Positions 22,112 through 32,316 of a stretch of DNA of 64,000 nt are shown piece after piece. The stretch is from Schistocerca nitens (Eukaryota > Arthropoda > Insecta > Orthoptera > Acrididae). Within the stretch, counting starts at the first letter, position 1. Every line of letters starts with the position of its first letter. Position numbers and translations under genes: made by a program. The stretch is from assembly GCF_023898315.1 (NCBI RefSeq), contig NC_064621.1, positions 539,235,383-539,299,382 on the forward strand. The letters run 5' to 3'. Under the pieces are notes generated by a model. That model was given only the letters and a program-made list of their open reading frames with translations, ran no database searches and was not told where the DNA came from.

Positions 22112-23078
22112 TGAATTACCCTTTACTGAATCTAACTTTGGGTCAAAAGGCGTGAAATAGGCAGCTACAAAACTCTTTGAATATCCATCCATGCAAATAA
22201 AATGTCCGACAGAGCACAAGTTTTTTCAAACGTGGATTAAAGCTGTTTCTCTTCAACAATTCCTTGTTAACGATGGACGAATTCTTGAACAAATACAACG
22301 ATCGTTTTTACAGGAAAACCTGTTAACGGCCAGCATAAAGCCACACACTTTCTTTCGTACATAAATATAAGTGATGCAATACATTTTTTTCTCTCGTCCA
22401 ATTTCGGTTGAATAAATGCAGAATTTGTTGTGGGACATCGTGGAATATTACAAATTTCACCCCAATTGTTCCATGAGGTTCCGATAGCCTCAAAATGGCG
22501 TCTGCAACAGAGGTGCGTTCCAAGCAGAGAGCTGTCATTTTCTTTTGGTAGGGACCCAGAGCATCGCAGATATTCATAGGCGCTTGCAGAATGTCTACGG
22601 TGTACTGGCAGTCAACAAAAGCGGGGTGAGTCGTTGGATGAGGTATTTGTCATCACAACGAGGTCGTGCATACCTGTCCGATTCCCCCCGTGTCGGCCGA
22701 CCGCAGGGAGCTGTGACTCCTGCAATGTTAGCACGTGCGGACACTCTCATTCGAGGTGATTGACGGATCACAATCAAACACCTCGCTGCTCGGCTGAATG
22801 TCTCTGTTCGTAGTGCTGACACACACGTCCACCAGTTTGGGTGCTCAAAGGTGTGTGCATGTTGGCTTCCTCACCGCCTAAAAGAAGACCATAAAGAGAA
22901 ACGGAGCATCATCTGTGCGGAAATGCTTGAGCGTTGTGACGCTGATCGTGACAACTTTCTGTCGAACGTCGTCACAAGCAACGAAATATTGGTTCATCAC
23001 TTCGAACCGGAAACAAACCAACAGTCAGTGGAGTGGCGCCACATCAATCCTCCTCGGAAGAAGCAGCTCAAAAAAATT

Positions 23079-23270
23079 GTTCAAATGGCTCTGAGCACTA
23101 TGGGACTTAACTTCTGAGGTCATCAATCCCCTAGAACTTAGAACTACCTAAACCTAACTAACCTAAGGACATCACACACGTCCATGCCCGAGGCAGGATT
23201 CGAACCTGCGACCGCAGCGATCGCGCGGTTCCAGACTGTAGCGCCTAGAACCGCTCGGCCACTTCGGCAA
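23079..23270 (-). repeat. SINE family 1 in mariner relic
   Basis: Reverse, full-length. The flanks GAAGAAGCAGCTC and GAAGAAGCTCG suggest a decayed duplication. It splits the transposase segment before the WDxxG block. Confidence 0.85.
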
Positions 23271-23544
23271 GCGAAGAAGCTCGAAACCGCACAATCAGCC
23301 GGTAAAATTATGGCTTCGGTCATCTGGGACTCTGAATGGGTTGTTCTGTTTGATGTCCTCCCTCATGGTGCAACAATCAACTCAGAAGTATATTGTGCTA
23401 CCCTCAGGAACTAGAAGAGACTACTTCACCGTGTTCGTCGCCACAAAAATACAACCGAACTTCTCTTTCTCGATCAAAACACAAGGCCTCACGTAAGTCT
23501 GTGCAGTGGAGAGGCGCTCACAAAACTTCATTGGACTGTTCTGC

Positions 23545-23701
23545 AAAAAGATGCTCAAATGTGTGTGAAATCTTATGGGACTCAGCTGCTAAGGTCATCA
23601 GTCCTTAAGCTTACACACTACATAACCTAAAGTATCCTAAGGGGAGACACACACACACACCCATGCCCGAGGGAGGACTCGAACCTCCGCCCAGACCAGC
23701 C
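23545..23701 (-). repeat. SINE family 2, 5'-truncated
   Basis: Reverse copy of the family seen complete at 56304-56511. The 12-bp duplication GGACTGTTCTGC is at 23533-23544 and 23702-23713. The tRNA head is cut just after the B box (GGACTCGAACC). Confidence 0.85.
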
Positions 23702-23775
23702 GGACTGTTCTGCTTCAACCACCCTACGGCCCGGGTCTCGCACCTTACGACTTTTGTCTGAAAGGCCCAATGAAA

Positions 23776-23917
23776 GTTGCACTCTGCGAAAAGCAGTACG
23801 TGGATGTTGGGAGGTTACTGATGTAGCAAGAGGTTGGCTCTATGATGCACTCCGCGGAAAGCAGTACGTGTTATGTTACTGATGTAGGTTACTGATGTAG
23901 CAAGAGGTTAGCTCTGA
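23776..23917 (+). repeat. Imperfect tandem duplication
   Basis: CGAAAAGCAGTACGTGGATG and GTTACTGATGTAGCAAGAGG each recur about 75-85 bp later, with a short internal triplication of GTTACTGATGTA. It lies in the 3' part of the mariner relic and adds to its disruption. Confidence 0.7.
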
Positions 23918-24022
23918 CGTCGACCAGGAGAATGGTACCATGTGAGCATACAGGCCCTCCCAGTAAGGTGGCGTAAGGTCGTCGCATTGGACGGAGATTA
24001 TGTTGAAAATGTCGTTTTCTAG

Positions 24023-24770
24023 CCAAAACAGGGGGAAACAATATTACGTATTTGAATACTAAATAAAACAAACCTTTCAGTAAAAAAAGTCTTGCGTTAC
24101 TTATTATTTTCCCGCGTATTAAGTTTTACTTTACCTCTGTTGACGAGTTCCACAATGTAATGTTTATCGAGAACATGGTCTATGCAACAAGCAACGAACT
24201 AATTAAATAACCAACTTCCTTTCTCCCGTTATCTCTATATCTAGTGCGATCTAAGAGAAGATTCGAGCGCCCTAACTTGGCCTTGATAAGCTGCCGAGTA
24301 AACAAAATTTTTACCTTGCAAAAGAAAATAGTCAGAGTGCACGCAAAGCTACGGTAGACGCGAATGAAAACACAGGGACTGTATTTACGAATGACACGTC
24401 AGCTCTTAAAATATACCCATCATAGCTTACCACGCGTGCGAGCATTGCCTCCAAAGAGAAGACGCCGAGTCCGATGCCAAGCTCCTCTGCCAAGTGCGAC
24501 GTCCGTGTCATACGGTTGCACTCCCTGCATACGTCAGGTGCACCGCCCCGTGGTAGTGTGTGTACGCCGCTATGCTCATGGGATTTCTACAGTTATCACA
24601 ACGGACAACGGACTGTGATAAGTTTGAACCACAAGAAAATCAAGAAATCGATTATTTCTCATATGTCAATGTTATCATTCAGCTTGTCTCTTAATAATGT
24701 CCGAAGAAAAAGAGATTAGAATTTATTGCCTCGTCGACAAACGGGTCATATGTCAGAGATAATGGTGGGA
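24023..24770. other. No recognised feature
   Basis: No repeat family or protein similarity recognised. Confidence 0.4.
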
Positions 24771-25016
24771 AAGACAGAGAGAGAGACAAGTTGGAAATTG
24801 AGGGGTGTGAGGGGATGGGGAATAAAAACGAGGAAGAGAAGAGGGAAGAGAGAAAGAGAAACATGGGAGGGGAGAGAGGTGAGAAAGAGGAGGGGGAAGA
24901 GAGAGAAAGATAGGACGGATTAAGGGGAGGAAGTGAAGGTGAGAGTGAGAGGACGACAGAGGAAGGAGGAGAGAGTGTATAGAGGGAGAGAGAGTGAAAA
25001 CAGGGGGAGGGAGAGG

Positions 25017-25071
<55 letters not shown>

Positions 25072-25250
25072 AGGCAGAAAGAGAGGAGAGGGAGGGTGTA
25101 TATGACAAGGACAGAGAGAGAAGGGAGAGACACAAGGAGATGGAGAACGGAAGGTGGTGAGAGAGGAGGAGGGAGAGAGGCAGAGAGTGTGAAGAGGGAG
25201 GTGTAGAAGGAGTGACAGAAAGGAGGAAGGAGGGAGAGAGAGAAACATCG
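24771..25250 (+). repeat. 480-bp polypurine (GA-rich) tract
   Basis: Almost pure G/A on the + strand, with an uninterrupted (GA)n core at 25018-25064. Long Ser/Leu/Pro or Arg/Glu frames on both strands are composition artefacts. Tracts like this can form triplex DNA in principle. Confidence 0.95.
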
Positions 25251-25381
25251 TACTGGACAAAGACTGAAATTTTGAAACACTGATTCTCCAATTCTGTTTG
25301 CACAGATATCGGACTCTTAGCTCCCCTGTCGAAAGTATAGCTCTTCAACTACTCCCATAATGAATAATGTATTATAGTAAA

Positions 25382-25548
25382 GGCGCTGCAGTCTGGAACC
25401 GCAAGACCGCTACGGTCGCAGGTTCGAATCCTGCCTCGGGCATGGATGTTTGTGATGTCCTTAGGTTAGTTAGGTTTAACTAGTTCTAAGTTCTAGGGGA
25501 CTAATGACCTCAGCAGTTGAGTCCCATAGTGCTCAGAGCCATTTTTTT
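25382..25548 (+). repeat. SINE family 1, 5'-truncated
   Basis: Begins inside the tRNA head (GGCGCTGCAGTCTGGAACC). The 12-bp duplication TATTATAGTAAA is at 25370-25381 and 25549-25560. Confidence 0.9.
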
Positions 25549-25560
25549 TATTATAGTAAA

Positions 25561-25905
25561 ATGCGAGGAAGTAGAAACTTAAACAAGATAATTTGCTCGC
25601 AGATGAATTCAGTATTCAATAGTCTGATCCATATCGAAGCCCTTCTCCCCACCTCCACAATGTCTGAGAAATTATAAGCACGATTTCTGTCTAACTTACT
25701 AACATCTTCATCCCTAGCAAATACCTAAGATAACTAACTCTGCATATGGCACATTGATTCTGTAAGATTCGACTGACATAAGACTCTCAGAGAGACGGTG
25801 TGATTCAGTAAACGTGGCACACCGTACAAGTACAGCTCTGTTGTATTGGAAATTAATACATTTTACAACGTCACCTTACAGCTCTGATTTGAACTGGGTG
25901 CTAAA
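25561..25905. other. No recognised feature
   Basis: AT-rich, nothing recognised. Confidence 0.5.
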
Positions 25906-25907
25906 TA

Positions 25908-26746
25908 CAGAGTGACAATTATTGACCTATATGAAAAAAAAACGTTAATTAGTTACAAACTATGGCATGCACGCACTTTATTCGACAGGTAAACGTCACT
26001 ACAGATATTCGGAATTTGGTTATGACATATTCAATATGCCTTCCGTCATTGGCGATGATGTGGTGCAGACGAAACGCGAATTCTGCATGACCCACTGTAA
26101 TATCTGAACATCGATGCTGTCGATGACCTTCTAAACAGCTGTTTTCAGCTCAGCAATGGTTTTATGGTTATTGCTGTACACCTTGTCTTTAATGTAGCCG
26201 CACAAAAAGGAGCTACATGTTTTCAGATCCGGAGAATATGGTGGCCAATCGAGGCCCATACCAATGGTCTCTCGGTATCCCAGTCAGTCAGAGTCGGTCA
26301 AAGCCAGAATGCTGTTCCCGAAGTGCTTCTCATGGACATCAAACACTCTCCTGCTTCGATGGGGTCTCGTCGAAACCAGAGTCACTTTGGATAATGGGGA
26401 TGAAATCATCTTCCAAAACCTTAACATACCGTTCGGTAGTCACTGTGCCATCAAGGAATAACGCACCGATTAATCCGTGACTGGAGACTGCACACCACAC
26501 AGTCAGCCGTTGAGGGTGAAGAGACCTAGAAAGCGAAATTTGGATTCTCAGCCCGTCAAATGGGCCTAATTTGCTTGTCTGACGAACTCATCCAAATGAA
26601 AGTGGGCTTCCTCGCTAAACCAAACCATATATACCATATTAATCCCATCATGCCCCGAGGCCAACTGCGAATTTTGAACGCCCTGACGCGAACCGTTCAG
26701 AAGTTATGACGATTTTATTTCATATAGCTCAATAATTGTCACCCTG
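25908..26746 (-). mobile_element. Mariner-like element K, internally deleted
   Basis: The left end CAGAGTGACAATTATTGACC and the right end on the other strand CAGGGTGACAATTATTGAGC form a TIR of about 33 bp. The - strand encodes only the C-terminal half of a mariner transposase: SEEAHFHLDEFVRQAN, GLDWPPYSPDLK, CGYIKDKVYSNNHKTIAELK and a degraded C-terminus, with several stops. The flanking bases are AATA on both sides; the right junction does not show a plain TA. Confidence 0.7.
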
Positions 26747-27014
26747 AATATCCCTACATGCATTCAGTCATGAAGGACAAATTCAAGGCAATAGCAGTTG
26801 TAACGATTTTTCCATTTACTAATTTACTAAGATTTTGTACTGACTACAAAAGAGCACCCCTCATGCATCAATTTACATGGCGTATGAATTTTAACGTACT
26901 AATGTATGTTCGTCATTTCATGTTAGAGATTAATTATTCTTCGTCATTTTGTTTTTCTTACAGACACACGTATTGTCATTTGTATTTCTGAATATCTTAA
27001 TATCTGGTTTTGTC

Positions 27015-27231
27015 CCTCCCCAGTAGCTGAGTGGTCAGCCCTAAGGGCCCGGGTTCGATTCCTGGCTGGGTCGGAGATTTTCTCCGCTCAGGAACTGGAT
27101 GTTGTGTTGTCCTAATCATCACTATTTCATCACCATCGACGAGCAAGTCGTCGAAGTGGCGTCAAATCGAAAGACACCCGGCGAACAGTCTACCCAACGG
27201 GTAGCCCTAGTCACACGACATTTACATTTAA
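27015..27231 (+). repeat. SINE family 4, deleted head
   Basis: The tRNA-like head CCCAGTAGCTGAGTGGTCAG is missing its anticodon-arm portion. GGTTCGATTCCTGGC is the B box. The body GAAGTGGCGTCAAATCGAAA and the end CACACGACATTTACA belong to the family. No duplication was found. Confidence 0.7.
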
Positions 27232-27349
27232 CTAGGGTATTAAGTAATTAGGACACGTAAGTATAAAGTTATAAAAATATCTCAGTCTGATCACAGAATT
27301 TATTCTAAACTGCATTACATTACCTCCTGCACTACCCAGTCACATCAAT

Positions 27350-28040
27350 GTGATCACCTGTCAAAAGTCTGATTAATCACCTGTTGTAGCGCGGGCTGCT
27401 GAGAGACGTGAAGGAAGAGAGTGACGTTTTGGAAGGTACCGACAGGGGTGTGGAACCATGCCGACTCCACTTCCGTGACCAGCTGCGCTGGGTATCTTGG
27501 TTGAGGATCCATGTCACGTACAACCCGATAGAGGTGGTTACACAATTCTCGATTGGGTTTAAATCTGAGTACTTTGGCGGCCAGGAGATTTCGACAAACC
27601 TGGCCTGGTGCTCTTCGAACCAAGCACGTACGCTGCCAGCTGTGTTACACATTGTACTGCGCTGCTGGAAGATGCCATCGAGCCGAGAAAAAACAAACTG
27701 CTTGTAGTGGTGGACATGGTTCGTAAGGACAGATGAACACTTGAGTTGATCTACTGCGCCTTCCTCACTACGGTTGTTGCAGGGCGTTTGCTTTCAGACG
27801 CTTCACGCCGCACACGCCAACGGTCATGTGTCCGATGGAGTGTAAAACGTGATTCATCTGGAAAGGCCACCTGTCGCCACTCAGTCGACGTCCAGTTCCG
27901 AATTCCAGCCTTCGTCGCCGATCAACAGCAGTCAGCGTGGGCGCAAGAGCCAGGTGACCGCTGCGGCTGGCCATTCGCTTAGTATCGTTGAGGAGACGCT
28001 ATTGGCATCTCCTTTGTTGATCTGGCCAGTCTATTCTCCC
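27350..28040 (-). pseudogene. Tc1-like transposase relic (element L)
   Basis: - strand fragments: MASRSGHLALAPTLTAVDRR, NWTSTEWRQVAFPDESRFTLH-like (first catalytic block), SGIFQQRNTMCNTAGSVRAWFEEHQ (decayed second block) and RFVEISWPPKYSDLNPIENC (third block). This fits a decayed Tc1 transposase reading right to left. Terminal repeats were not identified; the right end is near the MULE border at 28062. Confidence 0.65.
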
Positions 28041-28510
28041 GTACACATCTCCGCAGCTGTTGTTAAGGGGAGACGGAAGGCAATTTTTATCCCTATTCTG
28101 CCAATGCTGTTTTACCCTTTGAACAGGTACACTTTTCAGAAGAACTACAAGTGATGAAACAATGAAATTTTTACTGTATACATATAACATATATGCCTCA
28201 ATTTACAAGTAAAATGAACATAATACCTCTTATGGTTTTGAAGAAAAAAAATATTCTTTCACTAGTAAAATTTAACTTTTTTTGTACATTAATAATTATA
28301 AAACAGTTTCTGGTTGTTTGGTGGTTCCCAATGTACTTGTAATAACTTATTACCATCTGCCGTACAAATTGACGAAATTTCATGTTTCTAACCCCATTAC
28401 TTTATCAAATAATGGTACCTGAAAGTAAAAAAAAATGTAGTTTTGAGAAATATGCATTTACAGTTTAATATTGCAATTCTAGTATAGTTATTGATGAGAA
28501 TTACTGACCA

Positions 28511-30171
28511 CTAATATTTTCCTGCACCATACTGAGCATCATCTGAATCATACTGATCTTCTTTTCTTCTCTTGGTCCCTCTTCTTTTCTGTCCCTCTTC
28601 TTTTCTGTCTGGCTTCTTTTGTGCATTTTAAATTAGCAATATCTGCTTTGCGGATTCTCTCTATCTATTTACACCAAGGATTTTGCAGTATTTCTACTAG
28701 ATTTTATGACCAATAATTCCAAAACATTCCGTTTTCTGATTACACCATCACTGAAGCATGAAATAGCATCATCAACACCAAATTTGAGGGTTGTAAGCGG
28801 AACAAATACAGTTTTCGGTAACCGGTTCCAAATGACAGAATTCACACATTCATTTAAATTTTGCGATTTCCCATGAAGACATTTCTTCAACAAAGTATCT
28901 TTACAAAGGTCTCTAAATACGGGTTTAATTTCATTCATTACTGATGCAGGTAAAGAATGTTTGTGTTCTTATCTGGCACTTCTCCTGTACTCGTACTTGC
29001 ACCAACTGTCAGGATCATTCGGGCAAAGGCCGTGCACTGGATTTTCATTTGTGGAAATCTTATGGAAAAAGCCCATACAGATTTTTTCATCTTTCCTAAA
29101 TTCCCTACATTTCTTCTCATGGCCAAGCCATAATAATTCCGTAATCTATCTACCGGGTGATCAAAAAGTCAGTATAAATTTTAAAACTGAATAGATCACG
29201 AAATAATGTAGATAGAGAGGTACAAACTGACACACATGCTTGGAATGACACGGGGTTTTATTAGAACCAAAAAAATACAAAAGTTCAAAAAATGTCCGAC
29301 AGTTGGCGCTTCATCTGATCAGAATAGCAATAATTAGCATAACAAAGTAAGACAAAGCAAAGATGATTTTCTTTACAGGAAATGCCCAATATGTCCACCA
29401 TCATTCCTCAACAATAGCTGTATCGGGGAATAATGTTGTGAACAGCACTGTAAAGCATGTCCGGAGTTATGATGAGGCATTGGCGTCGGATTTTGTCTTT
29501 CAGCATCCCTAGAGATGTCGGTCGATCACGATACTCTTGTTTCAGGTAACCCCAAAGCACGGACTGAGGTCTGGGCACCTGGGAGGCCAAGCATGAGGAA
29601 AGTGGCGGCTGAGCACATGATCATCACCAAACGATGCGCGCAAGAGATCTTCCACGCGTCTAGCAATATGGGGTGGAGCGTCATCCTGCATAAACATCGT
29701 ACGTTCCAGCAGGTGTTTATCAGCCAGGCTGGGGATGATGCGATTCTGTAACATATCGGCGTACCTCTCACCCGTCACGGTAGCACTGATGTTTTGCTGT
29801 CCAGCGTCATCTGTCGGACATTTTGTGAACTTTTTTTTTTTTTTTTGTTCTAATAAAACCCCATGTCATTCCAAGCATGTGTGTCAATCTTTACCTCTCT
29901 ATCTACATTATTCCGTGGTTTATTAAGTTTTCAAATTTATACTGACTTTTTGATCACCCGGTATTTCAACATTCGTCAGGCGACCTTTACCACCCATCTT
30001 CTGACCATCTCCCAATACTATTTTTGACTTTTCTTTCAATAATCTTCTCAACCTGGACCCCATTCTCTTCTGGACATGCCCAATGCACTCTAATTTAGAA
30101 ATTGTGACATTAGGAACATATGGTTGTTCTGCACATACCCGGTCATAAACCTTGCTGTCACCGTCACACAA
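28511..30171 (-). pseudogene. Mutator-like transposase relic
   Basis: Blocks in order on the - strand are CDGDSKVYDRV (family G-D-G-D-S block with a catalytic Asp), TISKLECIGHVQKRMGSRLR, GGKGRLT, then after the mariner NYYGLAMRRNV and MKKSVWAFSI. A frameshifted segment reads PNDPDSWCKYEY, followed by HKHSLPASVMNEIKPVFRDL, LLKKCLHGKSQNLNE, SVIWNRLPKTVF and FGVDDAISCFSDG. It closes in a Lys/Arg-rich tail ending QYGAGKY at 28511. This is the arthropod Mutator-like transposase domain family. The N-terminal part is missing, and stops, a frameshift and the mariner insertion disable it. Confidence 0.75.
29153..29961 (-). mobile_element. Mariner-like element nested in the MULE
   Basis: TA at 29151-29152 and 29962-29963. 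The terminal inverted repeats of about 125 bp start CCGGGTGATCAAAAAGTCAG. Only the C-terminal part of the transposase remains on the - strand: GERYADMLQNRIIPSL, FMQDDAPPHIARRVEDLL (second catalytic D), WPPRCPDLSPC with a frameshift, then WGYLKQEYRDRPTSLGML. Most of the N-terminal coding region is deleted, making it non-autonomous. Confidence 0.85.
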
Positions 30172-30664
30172 TCGGAGAAACGAGTATCGATACTAAATAC
30201 AGGGTAGGAAACATTGAAGCGATAAAACAATAGAAGGAGTAAAAGAATGCTGTGCATTATCTCTGCATGGCGCAAAAAGGAAGGCGTGGCATTTAAATGC
30301 CAGATTGCACAGAGCGTCGGGAAAACCATCATATCTCACGAAAAAATTGTCGTATTTATACAAAACAAAAACTGTTTCACGCAGGTAATACCAGGCATTT
30401 AAAATATGCTTAAATCTAAAAATCGAATTTTTGAAGCCCACTTGCCTTCTGTCTCCCCTTAACCCCTGTCGTCTATGCACCATGGTTGCCTCGGCGCCGG
30501 TTTTGGACAGCGCCATTTTTCCATGCACGGTATACTTTAACAATGGCAGCACGCGAACAATTTAGAAAACTTAGCTGTTTGGAGGAAGTAGAGTCAGTGC
30601 GTCAGAATAAAACGACCAAAAACAGGCCCATATCATGAAGTTCATCCAGTAACTTACATCATTC

Positions 30665-30745
30665 CGACAGGTAGCACAGTGGATAAGATAATGAACTCAT
30701 ATTTTAGACAACAGCGATTGAAATCTCCATTCGGCTGCCTGCACT
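30665..30745 (+). repeat. Old tRNA-derived SINE fragment (family 5-like)
   Basis: AGGTAGCACAGTGGATAAGA (A box region), an ACTCATATTTTAGACAACAG middle and GATTGAAATCTCC (B box) resemble the family 5 head with heavy divergence. No duplication was found. Confidence 0.35.
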
Positions 30746-30957
30746 CATGTTTTCAGAAATTTTTCTAAACTACTTTGCACTAATGCCGCGTTGAAGTCTT
30801 CTTCAACGCCAGGACCTCCATTCCTCAGATTACTGCCAATCTGAGCAAACGCTCCGAAGACTGGAAACTAAACGCTGAACCAGAAAATTTTAAGCCTGCC
30901 AGAGAAATCGGAACACAGGTGGATGTTGTTGGAAGCTACGAAAGTAGTCAAGATTGC

Positions 30958-31155
30958 CGGCCGCGGTGGTCTAGCGGTTCTGGCGCTGCAGTCCGGAACC
31001 GCGGGACTGCTACGGTCGCAGGTTCGAATCCTGCCTCGGGCATGGGTGTGTGTGATGTCCTTAGGTTAGTTAGGTTTAAGTAGTTCTAAGTTCTAGGGGA
31101 CTTATGACCTAAGATGTTGAGTCCCATAGTGCTCAGAGCCATTTGAACCATTTTT
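30958..31155 (+). repeat. SINE family 1, full-length
   Basis: The 14-bp duplication GTAGTCAAGATTGC is at 30944-30957 and 31156-31169. Confidence 0.92.
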
Positions 31156-31244
31156 GTAGTCAAGATTGCTTTCAATAAGCAAATTATTCAATCATTAGAT
31201 ATGTAGGAAATGAGGAGATTATTGAAATTATTACGAAACTATAC

Positions 31245-31485
31245 AAGCCAGTAGTGATAGCGATATTAACATCTGGAAGCTAGACTTGGACAATCACGAA
31301 GAAGAAAACACAAATTATATAAAAATCTTAAATGAGATTCCTAAGAAAAGTCAAAACTTGTAACAATGCGTGAGCGATAGAGAAACGAATATACATCAGG
31401 AGAAAATTTCATAAAGTTTCTATTAATAATATAATAACGAACTTTCAAAATCTTGTGGTGAAACTGAATGTCGATCTCTCCACGT
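31245..31485 (+). pseudogene. LINE reverse transcriptase C-terminus relic
   Basis: The + strand reads KLYKPVVIAILTSGS, stop, TWTITKKKTQII, stop, MRFLRKVKTC, then IRRKFHKVSI. This matches the post-RT segment of RTE-like LINEs (YGSETWTITKKD, MRFLRR). Stops throughout. It lies between two SINEs. Confidence 0.5.
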
Positions 31486-31517
31486 GAGAATTACATCTCC
31501 ACTGTCTGTGACACTGG

Positions 31518-31707
31518 GCCGGCCGAAGCGGCCGTGCGGTTCTAGGCGCTTCAGTCTGGAACCGCGAGACCGCTACGGTCGCAGGTTCGACTCCTGCCTC
31601 GGGCATGGATGTGTGTGTTGTCCTTAGGTTAGTTAGGTTTAACTAGTTCTAAGTTCTAGGGGACTAATGACCTCAGAATTTGCGTCCCATAGTGCTCAGA
31701 GCCATTT
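31518..31707 (+). repeat. SINE family 1, full-length
   Basis: The 13-bp duplication TCTGTGACACTGG is at 31505-31517 and 31708-31720. Confidence 0.92.
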
Positions 31708-31720
31708 TCTGTGACACTGG

Positions 31721-32314
31721 AACGAGGATTGTTTACTCCGCTCACTTTACACACTGTTGTCCCCTATGCTATCAGATTTTTGGGCATCTTTGTCACTCTT
31801 CAAGAAGACCCTTGTCCAGAAAATAAAATATGTTCGTGTACGGGGATGAAATCGAGAACCTCATATTTCTCTTTACGAGTTGGTAACTTTGGTTTTTTGC
31901 CATTAGATAATGACGACAGCCGGCAACTCAGCCATGAGACTTGCTAGTGTCAGATACGTTGTTGTAAAGCAAACTAATTTGTTAAAATTATTTAATTGAA
32001 TATATACTGTACGTTCTCGTTGTTATAAAATAATTTATTAAATTTTTGTTATTGTGCATCTTTCATTGTGAAATTTTGTGTTCAATAAGGAACTTATACC
32101 ACCGTATTACAAGTGGAAACTAGAAACACAATGAATAATACTTTTAACAGGTTTTATGATCATATGCCAAGCCAAACACTTTCACCTTCTTTCTTATGTA
32201 GAGGAATTTTCCAGATAAGGTGCAGTTGGGGTAAGAACGGGTAGAAACAATTGGGTAAAACCGGAACTACCCCATGACTCCGTTACGTGTCACTTATATG
32301 TGTGATGTGAAAAG
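31721..32314. other. No recognised feature
   Basis: AT-rich, nothing recognised. Confidence 0.5.
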
Positions 32315-32316
32315 TA

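Larger units (their letters stand above)
22495..24022 (+). pseudogene. SETMAR-like mariner transposase relic with two SINEs
   Basis: Starts MASATEVRSKQRAVIFFW at 22495. A stop is followed by DIHRRLQNVYGVLAVNKSGVSRWM (helix-turn-helix of the GVQW/HTH_48 type), then DSPRVGRPQGAVTPAM. Later frames give RNRTISR-like, VIWDSEWVVLFDVLPHGATI (VxWDxxGxxxxDFLPxGxT block), LLFLDQNTRPHV-like (degraded second catalytic block), and LAPYDFCLKGPMKVALCEKQYVD. The end DYVENVVF plus stop at 24022 is the usual mariner C-terminus. Two SINEs and several frameshifts disrupt it. The element's terminal repeats were not located. Confidence 0.7.
28062..30463 (-). mobile_element. Mutator-like (MULE) element with nested mariner
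   Basis: Terminal inverted repeat of 22 bp with one mismatch: left GTTAAGGGGAGACGGAAGG at 28062, and right at 30442-30463 reading GTTAAGGGGAGACAGAAGG on the other strand. The interior carries a Mutator-like transposase relic on the - strand, split by an 809-bp mariner-like element (29153-29961). The flanks CAGCTGTTG and CCCCTGTCG agree at only 6 of 9 positions, so a TSD is not demonstrated. Confidence 0.75.

Noticed and set aside
24691..25348. Up to 189-aa Ser/Pro/Leu-rich reverse frames and Arg/Glu forward frames
   Set aside because: They are translations of the GA-rich tract, with no domain.
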